This document shows, in pieces, positions 45,860 through 55,853 of a stretch of DNA of 64,000 bases. Below the pieces are notes generated by a model. That model was not told the DNA's origin. It searched no databases and saw only the letters and a list, made by a program, of their open reading frames with translations. Positions within the stretch are counted from its first letter, which is position 1. Each line of letters starts with the position of its first letter. A program made the translations under genes and the position numbers. This DNA is from Chlorella sorokiniana (Eukaryota > Chlorophyta > Trebouxiophyceae > Chlorellales > Chlorellaceae), in NCBI GenBank assembly GCA_025917655.1, contig CP084615.1, positions 868,001 to 932,000 on the forward strand, read 5' to 3'.

Positions 45860-47421
45860 TCAAGCGCGCAGCAAGCGGCGGTTCTTCTTCGTGTCGTCCT
45901 CCTCGTCATTGCCGTCCTTGCCATCGTCGTCCTTCTCTGCAGCAGCGCCATGGCAAGTGCCTGTTCGTGAGGCGGTGCAGGAGGCCGGCAAGCAGGCGGG
46001 AGCGGGAGCGCGGTGCAGCAGCAGGCAGACAGACAGGCGGGGCACACCGCCCTTTGGCTCACCGTCGGAGCTGTCGTCGTCCTTGCTGTCCTCATCATCA
46101 TCCTTGCTCTCCTCATCATCGTCCTTGCTGTCCTCATCATTGCTGTCGTCATCATCATCCTTGCTGGAGTTGCTCTCCTCCTCATCCTCCTCGGAGTCCT
46201 GGGAGTCGCCGCCGTCGCAGTCGGCCCACTCCCACTGCAGCAGGTCAAGCAGGCGGGACAGTGCGGCGCGCTCAGCAGCCACCGACTGCATTTCTCACAA
46301 GTACGAGGGCGGCGCTGCACGCTGCAACCGCAGCTAGGGCTCCTAGCCAGCCCCTCACCTCGATGCCCTTGCGGTCCCAGCTGTAGCCAGTGATGGCCTC
46401 CAGGGCATCAGTTGAGAAGTCGATGTCTGAGGAAAGGGGGCGGGGGCGGGGGCAGGCAGAGGGGGACTAAGCCACCTTGCACTGGGGTGTGAAGACCAGC
46501 TTGGGGCAGCGGCGAGGCGGAGGCTGCACAGGTGGCAGGAGCGAAGAAGAAGCTTGCTGCCACGGCACTCACCGCCCTTGCCGGGGCAGCTGGCGCACTC
46601 ATCGACGATCATCACTGCGGGGTGGGGGAGGGGCGGGTGGGGTGCCAAAGGGACCAGTGTCGGCAGGCCATGCCGGCATGCACCGACAGGTGGCGGCAGC
46701 AGCAGGCAGCTGGGAGGGGCGGGTGCGGTGCTCACCGGTCACCCACTCCCCCGCTAGCTCCCTCCTCGGTGCCGCGGGCGCGGATGCACTGGCCACACTC
46801 AGACTCGCGGTCAAATACCTTGCTGGGGCGAGCGGCTGGGGAGGAGGGGGTTGGGGTTGGGGGAGGGGCGCATGCGTCAGCCAACACAGGCAGGCTGGGT
46901 TGGCTCAAGGTCACCGCAGGTTGGGTCAACACCCCTGCAGGCCGTCTGTCAGCCGCCGCCTCCGCAGCTTACCGTAGAAGCGCTCCCAACGGTCGTCCAG
47001 CTTGCCAAAACCACAGGAATTCTTCCCAGTCTCATCCTTCTCGCGGTAGCCTGCAGCAGGTGGGCGAGGGTGGGTGGGTGGGTGTTGGTAGGGGGGCCCG
47101 CCGGCGGCACCCAAAGGGGCGAAGGGGGCAGTTCAGGGCCACAGAAGTTGGAGGGATAGAAAGGTTCTTACCCAGCTGCCAAGGATGAAGAGGGGGGCTC
47201 AGAAAGCAAACCCAGCTGTTGAAGGGCACCAGCCCCGCAGCCCAGCTGAACCCAGCTGCAGGCGGCTGAGGCAGGCAGTCAGGGCAGGAACTCAAAACCT
47301 GTGACATGCGGCGCTCACCCGAATAGGCGGTGCCCTCGCCCCTGTAGTACTCAGCGTTCGCAAACGAGAAGCATGCAATGAGGCACAAGGTGGCCACGGT
47401 GAGGGAGGTGGAAGTGGACAT
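45860..47421 (-). CDS. Secreted expansin-like barrel protein with Asp-rich tail
   Basis: Predicted secreted protein with a double-psi beta-barrel (expansin/RlpA/barwin-like) domain; such domains bind or loosen cell-wall polymers. ATG 47421 starts a clear signal peptide (MSTSTSLTVATLCLIACF, ending SFANA). The barrel reads EYYRGEGTAYSG, KNSCGFGKLDDRWERFY, KVFDRESECGQCIRARGTE, VMIVDECASCPGKG and DIDFSTDALEAITGYSWDRK, ending IEWEWADCDG. Cys pairs and the xxVDEC motif match the family. A tail of about 60 residues of repeating Asp/Ser/Lys/Glu (DDDDDSNDEDSKDDDEES) follows, and the last exon ends EEDDTKKNRRLLRA at TGA 45860-45862. A frame change between the GTEE segment and LAGEWVTVMIVDEC (46736-46770) points to an indel. 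I see no expansin C-terminal carbohydrate-binding domain. Confidence 0.78.
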
Positions 47422-48316
47422 GGCTGATGGTCTGGCAAGCCGGGGGCCCAAGCGGCGACTCCAGGGTGCAGAGGGATGTAGAGAAGATGAAAATGAACAA
47501 ATGTGACGATAAGCGCGGTTTTGTACCCAACCCCAGTCGGGCTGGTCCGTCTGCGAAGGAGCGTCATACCTGCAATACGTTCAATACATTTCGAATGCAC
47601 AGGGAATTATTGGACGAGTGGTCGCAGAGGCGAGCAGCACCACAGAGCCTCCTGGCGCTCGTCGAAGGCCGCCATCTTCCCAGTGCCTGCACAGTGGCAA
47701 GGCCAATGTTCCTTCAAGTGCCCTCCTGCAGCACATCCTGCCACCAGCACATCTCACAAGCCGCTCACGACGCAGTCAGATCATGGCATATCCGTGCACC
47801 CCACCCCATGCTGCCCACACCCCCTGGGTGCGCACCCGTGGGGGTGGTGCCGACTCCGCAGTACGGTGGTGCCGTCCTTGCAATACAGTCTCCAGTACAG
47901 GCGCTGTCAGCAGCTCAGGGTCAGACCTGAAGGCCGCTGCAGTACAGTCAGCACGCTGTGCGGTGAGATCTCCGGATCTCATCTCTGCAGCAGCGCCAGT
48001 GACGCTGGTACAACAGGTGCAGCCGCCTGGCGCAGCAACGGCGCCCAGATCTCGGATCCCGTGCCGGCTGGAGCCCTGCAGCGCAGCTGGCACGACTGCC
48101 ACTTTCGGCTCACAAGCGGCTTGGGCCTGCAGTGTGCCATGGTGGTGGGACCTCGGCATGGCTGCAGGCACGGGCGGGGAGGAGGCGCCCACGCTAGGCG
48201 CCCTCAGCCTTGCTGCCTTGCTGCCTTGCTGCCTTGCGAGTGGAGCTCAGCAATGGCGCTCCATGCTCGTTACACTCCCGGCGTTCAGCAGGCGCTGCGC
48301 GTTGCACACCCAACGC
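47422..48316. other. Intergenic region
   Basis: These 895 bases lie between two minus-strand genes. A long plus-strand open frame crosses it, but it is compositional and carries no domain. A short CTTGCTGC repeat occurs at 48208-48238. Confidence 0.5.
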
Positions 48317-49385
48317 TCAGCAGGCGCTGGCGCCGCCCGCCGCAGCCTCCAGCACCGCCACCGTCTCCACGTGGGCGGTTTGCGGGTACAGGTCCACCGC
48401 TTGCACCGACGCCAGGCGGAAGGGCGCCGCGCTGTTTCGCCCTCGCCGGCGCACAGCAGCGCGATGTCGCGCGCCTGCGTGGCGGCGTTGCAGCTGACGT
48501 ACACGAGGCGGCGGGCGCCGCAGGCGCGCAGGTAGCGGACGACGGCTGGCGACAGGCCGGGGCGGGCCGGGTCAGCCACCACGACGTCGGGCGCGGCAGC
48601 CGCCCCTCCAGCTGCAGCTTCTGCAGGTCGCCCTGCGGTGGTGAACAGCGCGGGCGGCGCAGGGCAGAGAGGACGACTCGCTGGGCAAACAGGCGGTACG
48701 ATCAGCGGCGTGCCGTTGGGCGCGCTGCCCCTCCAGCCACGGCCGGCAGCGAGCTGGCTCCCTGCACACCAGCTAATGCACCGGGCCCTGCACCGGACCC
48801 TGCCTGCCTGGATGAAGCTTGCGTTGGCGACGCCGTTGCGGGCGGCGTTGCGCCGCGCGTCGCGCACCGCCGCCGCGCTGAGCTCCACCCCGACCACCCG
48901 CACCTCGGCGCAGCGGGCGGCCAGGCTGAGGCCGATGCTGCCGGTGCCGCAGTACAGGTCCAGCAGCACGTCGCCGGGCGCAGCGCCGCGGCGCCCGCCA
49001 CCAGGCCGTACAGCGCCTCCGCCTGCCGCGTGTTGGTCTGGAAGAAGCTGTTGGCGGAGACCTGCGCGGGGCGGGTGAGGGCCAGGGAGCCGCGGAGGCT
49101 GAAGGTCTGGCGGGTGCCAGGCCTGCTGCTGCAGCAGGGCCCCCTGCCAGCCTCCCTGCCGCTTGAGCCGACGCCACCCTGCGACACACGCCGGCCCCAC
49201 CTCAAACTCCAGCCCACACAGCCGCTCGATCAGGTGCCCCCGCCCCGCCAGCACGTGCTCCGATTCCAGGCGCCGCTCGCCGGCGGGGCGCCCGCGCTGC
49301 GACACGCTGTTCACCACGCCCACCACCGCCGCCGACGCCGCCGCTGCCGGGGCACCCGCCTGCTGAGCCTCGGCCTGCCCTTGGC

Positions 49386-49418
<33 letters not shown>

Positions 49419-50543
49419 GGAGGCCTTGATGCGCAGGCGGCTGCTCATGCCGCTGTGCCGCCCGCGCATCATCCGGCGGCAGCTCCCCACCAGCGCTGCG
49501 GCCACCGGCCCCAGCGCCTGCCGCCCGTCCGCCGCCGTCACAAAGTTGACCAGGAACTCCTCGGGGCCTCCAGCGCCGCCGGGGTGCTGCGGCGTATGAC
49601 GACGTGCTGCAGCAGGCCGGTGCGCGCGGCTGGGTCGTGCGGCTTCAGGCCATGTGCTTCGCACAGGCTCAACACGCGGCGCAGCAGCTGGTTGGCGCCG
49701 TCTGCCTGCAGGTGGCACCGCTCGACGGGCAGCACGGCGGAGTGGGAGCCCGGGCGCTTGAGGCCCAGAGCAAGGCCTGCCGCCGCCCCGGCCTGCCTGC
49801 CGCCGCCGCTGCTCCCGCCCCCTCCGCCGCGCCTGCTGCTGCTGTTGCGGCTGGCCGGACCACTGCTGCCGCTTGCAGCCTGGGAGGTGGCAGCAGCGAA
49901 GCTGAACTCCATTTTGTTGCGGTACGCGTACTGCCAGCCTGGCGGGCAGCCCAGCGCCGGCAGCAGCAGCTCCTCGGCGTGCGGCACACCCGCTGTGCGG
50001 CGCAGCAGGTCTGCCACCTGGCGCTGCTTGGCCGCCAGCTGGGCATCGTACTGCAGGTTCTGTAGGCTGCAGCCGCCGCAGGGCCCAAAATGCTGCGGGG
50101 CGCACAGTGGAGGGGAAGCAGGATGGTGTCACCGCCGAGCAACTGTCATGAGCGCATCCCACCCTTCCCCTGCTTAATCCATGCGCCAGCTGCCAACAAG
50201 TCACGCAGGTCACATGCGAGGGTGAACTCTCGCCGCACCTGGCACAGGGGCTCAGCAGGCGTAGCGTGCGGCCGCAGCGTCTCCAGCTTGCTGGCCTTGG
50301 CAAAGCGCTGCTTGGCTTGCAGAACCCGTGCCCGCAGCCGCTCCCTGGCAGCGCGCGATCCACAAACACCACCAGGCCATCGGGCAGCCTGCACACACCC
50401 TCCCCGCCATATGCCAGGTCGGAGCACTCCAGCTCCAGCTCCTGGCCAGCGACCAGACGAACGCGTGCCGCCTGCTGCTCCGCTGCTGCCGCCGCCGCTA
50501 CTGAGCAGGAGGTGCGGCCCCTCCGTACGCCGTGCCATCGCAT
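48317..50543 (-). CDS. TRAM/RumA-type RNA uracil-5-methyltransferase
   Basis: SAM-dependent m5U RNA methyltransferase of the TrmA/RumA/RlmCD family, probably organellar. A TRAM domain opens it (LECSDLAYGGEGVCRLPDGL, VFVDRALPG), followed by the Fe-S-type Cys segment CGGCSLQNLQYDAQLAAKQR. Next come WQYAYRNKMEFSFA, then linkers with Gly/Ser-rich and ten-Gln insertions absent from bacterial enzymes. The core has VSANSFFQTNTRQAEALY, LYCGTGSIGLSLAARCAEV, VVVADPARPGLSPAVVRYL and RLVYVSCNAATQARDIALL, where the Cys is the catalytic one. It ends VDLYPQTAHVETVAVL-like with TGA 48317-48319. I prefer ATG 50543 (MRWHGVRRGRTSC, basic leader) because a TATATA sequence abuts the upstream ATG 50666. Frame breaks occur at 50343-50345, in the CAG run region and near the C-terminus. 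Confidence 0.85.
49387..49416. repeat. (CTG)10, polyglutamine insertion in methyltransferase
   Basis: Ten CTG units (CAG on the sense strand) lie between conserved blocks of the methyltransferase. In the frame that joins the downstream motif VVGVVNSVSQRGRP they encode ten Gln. Confidence 0.85.
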
Positions 50544-50666
50544 GCATTCTCGTGCGAGACCGCATCCATGAGAGGTTTCCAGCAACTGTTGCAAGCCTGT
50601 AGAACGACTCCCGCGCCCCGCGCTGGGGATGCGCAGCGTTTGACAGCCCATGAGGCGCTCAGCCAT

Positions 50667-50698
50667 TTATATATACAGTCGTGCGAATTGTATATACC
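50667..50698 (-). promoter_or_regulatory. Candidate TATA elements of methyltransferase gene
   Basis: Two TATATA-type sequences occur here on an otherwise GC-rich background, at 50667-50675 and 50689-50696. They lie about 125-155 bases upstream of ATG 50543 on the minus strand. Confidence 0.4.
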
Positions 50699-50816
50699 AT
50701 CCATCCGAAGGTCACTCCTTGAGTTCACTGGACGTACAGTATTGCAACGCCGTACTTCATGCCGAGATGGGTTGACTGAATGGATGTTTCATTGCTGTCG
50801 TATAACTGAATCTCCT

Positions 50817-50842
50817 GCGTAGTGCCCTTACGGGCACTACGC
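50817..50842. other. Perfect hairpin, 11-bp stem and 4-base loop
   Basis: GCGTAGTGCCC (50817-50827) is followed by TTAC and the exact reverse complement GGGCACTACGC (50832-50842). It is intergenic. Its function is unknown. Confidence 0.85.
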
Positions 50843-50859
50843 GAATACGCACCGCGCGT

Positions 50860-50882
50860 CTTCTTCTTCTTCTTCTTCTTCT
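50860..50882. repeat. (TTC)n microsatellite
   Basis: About 7.5 TTC units lie 17 bases after the hairpin. Confidence 0.9.
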
Positions 50883-51201
50883 ACATTGAGTGCCGTAAAG
50901 CATGCGGCAATGCAGGGAGGGCAGCTAGTATTTCAAGAAACTCGTTAGGTGTGATGCCTCAAAGCTCGTGCTATAATGCCGGTGAAGATGTTGTGAAACA
51001 AGTGGATTTCAAGATAAACGGTGAGGCAGCTGGGCAGTGGGCAGCTGCGGCGGCAGGCGGCAGGCGATGCAGCCCTGGGTTCCTTGCGATTGCCCGCCCA
51101 CTAGCAGGGTTGCTTCACAATGATTGGAGCGACGGGATAGGGTCATGCTCAGAAATCACAGGCATGCATTCTGCCAGCTAGAGTTGTTGATCTGGCAAAA
51201 A

Positions 51202-53873
51202 TCAAGGCGCCCCGCTACACGCAAAGTGCAGGCAGTAAAAGAGGGGCATGGTGGAAACAAAGAATGTTGCGATCAGGGGTGACAGCAAACAAGGGGCAGC
51301 CCAGGGACAAGCAAATCCTGGCTGAACAATAAGGATTGGGTTTGGACTGATCAATCTGAGCTTGCTGGATTGAAATGAGCGAGGTGGCTGTCGGAAGGCG
51401 ACGCAGGAGAGGCTGGCACACAGTGGGGTGCAGGTAGGACAGGTGCTGTGCTGATCAGAGGGGGCAAAGTGGAGGGCAGGTCCAACCGCCTCAAGCTGCC
51501 AGGGCGCCGCCTGCGGCGCCGCCGCCTCCTGCACCGCGGGGCCCACAGCGTGCACCTCCTCCACATTGCCCTGGATCGTGCGGCAGATGGCCTCCAGCGG
51601 CAGGATGCTGAAGGGCTCCTCGATGGCCACGCCAATCTCCTCGATGCCTGCACCAGAAACGCAAGGCAGTGAAGTTGGTTGTCGCCAGCTTGCAGTGCAT
51701 GGAGGCCTCCTCGGATGGGTGGCAGGGCCATCGGCGGGCAAGGGCAGCAGCGGCAAGCAGCAGCAGGAAGGCCACGAATGGTGAGGACGCTGCGCTGCTC
51801 ACCCAGCAGCAGGAAGGAGACGACCAGCGTGATGGGCAGCATGGCCCAGCGGCAGGCCGACCAGAGCGTGAAGGGCAGCAGCGTGAGCCAGATCATCATG
51901 AAGCGGGAGGTGTGGCGGGTGTAGGAGAGCGGGATGGGGGTGCGCAGCAGCCGCCGCACGCGCCCGCCACGTCCTGTGAATGACAGGAAGAAAGGAGGCG
52001 CGGGGACCAGACTGTGGGCGCATGCGTGGCGCGAGGGCAGGGCACCCACAGTGCCCATCAGCGCTCAACCCTGACCACACGACAGTGCAGCCACCTTTGA
52101 TAGTTCTCGGGGACGCTGCTGGCCCAATCGCACGCGCGTCACCCGCACAGACACACCCACCAGCGCAGTCACGGCCAGCAGGCAGGCCGGCAGGGCAGCC
52201 GCCCCTCCCCATGCCCCCATGCCGCTCACCGTGAAGGTGGCGATGCCTTCATCCAGGCGGAAGGAGGCCATGGTGGGCACCAGCTCGGCGGGGGCCCCCT
52301 GCTCGCCCGCCAGCCCCGCCTGGCCCTGCAGCTGCGCCTGGCGCACCAGGCTGGTCAGCACCTGGCAGCAGTAGAGCGGGCGGTGGGTGGCGCGCAGCAG
52401 CGCCGCCGTCTCCTCCGGGCGGAGCACGCCGGCCAGCTCCTCCTCCAGCTGCTCCCCCTCCCTCACGTGGCACATCAGCGCCTTGCTGCGGCGGGACAAG
52501 GGGCGGAAGAGATGCAGACAGTTGGGGTGAGGCATCTGAGCCATCCCCAGCTTGGCTTGCTGTGCCGCAGCGCTGCCTTACGCCGCTGGGCGCGAGGCTG
52601 CTGGCAGGGCAGCTTGACATCTGCCCGAGGCAGCAGCAGCATCACTTCCAGGGCCCCCGTCGCCCCCCCTTCTCACGTGTACGCCACCGTCCAGCGGGCC
52701 ACCGCCGCCTTGATGGCTGCCTGGGAGGGGGCAGGTAACCCTCCGCCAGGCGCACCAGGTCGCGGCTCTTGTTCACGATGAGGCCCCACAGCTTGCGCGC
52801 CTCGTCAAAGCGGCCGTACGAGGCGTTGGTGCTGCAGGCAGTGGAGGGTGCAGGGGGGGGATCAAGCGGATCTGACACCCTTGCAAAACCTGTTCCAATA
52901 CCTGTTGACACACAAGACAGGGGACGTTGGGCGGTGGGCCTAACCCCACGACGTGTGTCACCAAGGAAGGGAACACGTCGTGGCGTCGTGGTGGCAGGGC
53001 CAGCAGGCGCCGCCGCTGCTTGCGGCCGCTCCTCACCGGAACACCAGCAGCAGGGACAAGGCGAAGGAGGTGAGGCCAAAGGGCGCGTTGGCGGCGACGT
53101 TCAGGATGGGCCAGAGGGGCAGCTTGCCCGCCTGCACAGGCACCGGGGGCAGACGAAGCAGGGCCGAGCTGGGTGGCAGGAGGCGGGGGCTGGTGCCACC
53201 CAGGGCGAGCCTCCCGCTGTTGCCGGCAACCGAGGCATGCGCTGCCGCCCGCACACCAGCTGGCACGAAGCGCACGGCTCCCCACCTCTACCAGCAGGTT
53301 GTAGGCCATCACCGCCATGCTCACGCAGGCCACGTACGCCAGCGGCTTCAGCAGCCCCCAAGGATGTTGGAGTCCAACAGGCCCACCACGTGGCGCATGT
53401 ACCGCCCGCTGCTGCGGTGCATCTTCCACCGCTCATAGTCAAACACCTGCAAGCGAGAGCAGTCGGAGGAGGATGGCGAGGGAGGCGGTCAGCTCGGCAA
53501 AGCGTGGTAGCAGCTGCCACGTCTGCCACTGATGACGCATGCGGCCTCACCGAGCGCATGTCCTTGCGGCCGGCCTCCTTCCATTCATCGCTGAATATGG
53601 GCGGCGGTTTTGATTGGGAGGAGCTGGGCTGAGGCGGCAGCTGCGGCTGGGCTTCAGGGGCGCCGTTGGTGGCCCCAGGCTCCTCTGCCGGGCGGGAGCG
53701 ACCATCGTCAACGATGCAGACGCTGCAGGAGAGGCCGCCTTGCGCCGCGGCCCGGAACCCGAGGTGATATGGAAACGTCCAGGCTCTCCAGAGGCTGCAA
53801 GCCTCTGCCCTCGCTGAGGCAGGCGCAGAGACTGTGGCGCCAGGGGCCCGGCAGACGCTAGAAGGCCAATCAT
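51202..53873 (-). CDS. Bestrophin-like (UPF0187) anion channel, plastid type
   Basis: Predicted bestrophin-family channel; plant VCCN1 and algal BST proteins are thylakoid anion channels of this type. The start ATG 53873 opens a basic, Ser/Ala-rich leader (MIGLLASAGPLAPQSLRLPQ). A frame change near 53690 leads to PPIFSDEWKEAGRKDMRSV, then YERWKMHRSSGRYMRHVVG and the membrane span LLKPLAYVACVSMAVMAYNL. Next is NVAANAPFGLTSFALSLLLV with FRTNASYGRFDEARKLWG, the family signature. Later exons carry EELAGVLRPEETAALLRATH, RLLRTPIPLSYTRHTSRF, LTLLPFTLWSACRWAMLPIT and GIEEIGVAIEEPFSILPL. The end is not certain: after GNVEEVHAVGP the open frame runs on to 51202 through sequence that looks like 3' UTR, so the real stop may lie nearer 51500. 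Confidence 0.88.
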
Positions 53874-54719
53874 TGCGCGGCAACAGCTGTTTTCAATTGT
53901 GCATCAACGTGCAAGGAATGTTCAATGACAACGTTTCGCTTGAGAAGTCTCTCATGCCCTGCGCAACTCTCCTATGCGCGCGTCCAGGCTGGCGGCAGGG
54001 TTTCGCAAGGAATTCCGGGTAATAACAATTGATTACGGCTGATATTTGACACTCGTGTCGCTGCAAGGCTCGTCAGGAGGCACATTGCCTGTTTTCGCTT
54101 CGTTTAAAGACTACCACTCGTGGGAGACTGGAGCATCGCCACTTTTCGGGCACCTCCTCCCTTTCAATCGAGCCTTGCATGCATTCCTTCAAAGCTGATG
54201 CAAAATCTGTCCACGTTCAAGAAAGTACACCTGTTGGTATCTGACGGCAGCCCATTTGGAGGCAAGCAAGAGAGGGTGTGGGGGCAGAGGAGGACCGCCA
54301 GCGTCTGTCAAGCACAAGATCTGCTCATGTCTGCAAGGATATCTGAGCCAAGTGCTCAACAGGGACATTGACCTGATCCTTCATCACCATGCTCTGCTCG
54401 GCTTGTTCTGCCCGCCACCGCCCCAGCGCCCGCCCCTGCGTCCACCGCCGCCGCCCCAGCGAGCCCTGCTAGTGCCAAAACGGCGGACGCTGCCATCTGG
54501 CCCGCCGCGCTGTGCACTGGCTCCCGCACGCAAGGTGCCATTCTCAGGGGCAGGGACGGCAAGTGATGCTGCGCCACGCTGCCGCTTTGAGGCATGCTCC
54601 GCCTCCCCACTGCCATCAAGCCAGTCATGCCTGGAACATGCGAGCAGGGGAGCATCGTTCTTAGATGGACACTCCAGGCCTGCATGCACAATCAAACCAC
54701 CCTCTCCTATCAATAGCGC
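53874..54719. other. Intergenic region
   Basis: These 846 bases lie between the bestrophin start and the end of the Gln-rich coding region, both on the minus strand. AT-rich sequence at 54000-54180 fits a promoter. No gene is recognised. Confidence 0.45.
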
Positions 54720-55853
54720 TCACCCTAAGGCCGGCTGCGTCGCCTTGACGCCTGCACCACGCTGCGTGGTCTGCTGCTGTGACAATGGCAGCTGCCTGCC
54801 TGCGATGCCTGGCTTTACCAAGCGGGGAACAGCAAAGTCTCGCTTTCGGCTGCTCAGGAAGGCCTCCATTTGCCCTGAGCTTGTCACGTCGTCTGCCGAC
54901 GTCGCTGCCATTGCGTTCTCGATGGAGGGATACATGAATCCATGCGCCAGCTGTCCATGCCTGGCACGTTGGCCAACATGCAGCTGTCCGACAGTGTCAC
55001 CCTCGTCGTCTGTCGACAGGCTGGGCTGCACCGAGACGCCAAACTCATCCCGAGTTGGATCCTGGAACTGTGCCTGCCGCTGCAAGGCTGCCGCTGCGCG
55101 CTGCTCCTGTGGTGTACGCATCAGCCAGCCAGCTTCGCTTGCCATGTGTGCTGCTCTGCCAAGCAGCACATTCTCAGGCACCTGCAGCCTGCTGCCAGCT
55201 GGCTGCTGCTGCTGCATCAGGATGTCATGTCCTTGTTCCCAGGGTGCAGGCCCTCCAATCACCTCATCCCATTTTGTGTTAATGTCCGGAAATGCCTCGT
55301 CGGCTTCCTGCCGATGATAAAGTACGGGCCCACGGCGGTGCTGCAATGGCAGGTTGCCAAGAGTTCCCAGCTGCTGCTGCGCAATGGATGCCTGCCCAAG
55401 CTGCTGCTGCTGCTGCTGCTGATACATGGCCAGCCCGGCTGCGCTGCGCAGTCGGGACTGCATGAGGCGCATTCCCTGCTGGTATACCTGCATCGAGCAG
55501 GCAGGCACTTCACAACAGAGTGCACGATATTGCCGCCGCTCAGCTGCCCTCACCTCATCGTTGACTTGTCCAGGAGGCATCCACTGCTGCTGTTGCTGCT
55601 GCATGTCTGGGTATCCCTCTGCAAACTGAGCAGCACCGGCAGGATGGCAGGGCTGCTGAGGCGGTGGCTGAGAAATGTACTGTTCGGAGTGCTGGAAGGC
55701 GCGTCCACCATCGTTGTTGAGGCCATTCCGGTGGTGACCGTGTTGATACCTCACTCTGGGCCCAGCTGTCATCCCTGCAAGGCCGCTGCTGACAATGTCT
55801 GGTGGCGTTGCATGCACTCCTGCTGATGGCTGGCCCTGCCAAGCGCACGGCAT
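54720..55853 (-). CDS. Gln-rich region, possible C-terminus of SHOC1-like gene
   Basis: An open frame of about 377 codons from ATG 55853 to TGA 54720-54722 with no recognised domain. It contains several Gln runs (MQQQQQQWMPPGQ, YQQQQQQQLGQ), a charged stretch (NDEVRAAERRQYRALCC) and ordered-looking pieces such as EADEAFPDINTKWDEVIGG and LSTDDEGDTVGQLHVGQ. Its start lies inside the exon that carries the helix-hairpin-helix-like end of the SHOC1-like protein, in another frame. It may therefore be the disordered C-terminal part of that protein rather than a separate gene. Long disordered C-termini are known in plant SHOC1. Confidence 0.5.
   Translation of the reverse strand: MPCAWQGQPSAGVHATPPDIVSSGLAGMTAGPRVRYQHGHHRNGLNNDGGRAFQHSEQYISQPPPQQPCHPAGAAQFAEGYPDMQQQQQQWMPPGQVNDEVRAAERRQYRALCCEVPACSMQVYQQGMRLMQSRLRSAAGLAMYQQQQQQQLGQASIAQQQLGTLGNLPLQHRRGPVLYHRQEADEAFPDINTKWDEVIGGPAPWEQGHDILMQQQQPAGSRLQVPENVLLGRAAHMASEAGWLMRTPQEQRAAAALQRQAQFQDPTRDEFGVSVQPSLSTDDEGDTVGQLHVGQRARHGQLAHGFMYPSIENAMAATSADDVTSSGQMEAFLSSRKRDFAVPRLVKPGIAGRQLPLSQQQTTQRGAGVKATQPALG

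Larger units (their letters stand above)
50699..51201. other. AT-richer intergenic region
   Basis: No gene is supported. It contains an 11-bp perfect hairpin and a TTC microsatellite, and is less GC-rich than the coding flanks. Confidence 0.5.

Noticed and set aside
47503-49599. 698-codon open frame on the plus strand
   Set aside because: It crosses the antisense of the uracil methyltransferase, whose domains are clear on the other strand, and has no domain of its own. It is a GC-rich shadow frame.
50817-50842. Histone 3' stem-loop or bacterial terminator
   Set aside because: No histone gene is nearby, the stem does not match the histone element, and a Rho-independent terminator makes no sense here.
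54256-55317. Plus-strand frame rich in Pro, Leu and Cys
   Set aside because: It is antisense to the Gln-rich region, low in complexity and has no domain.
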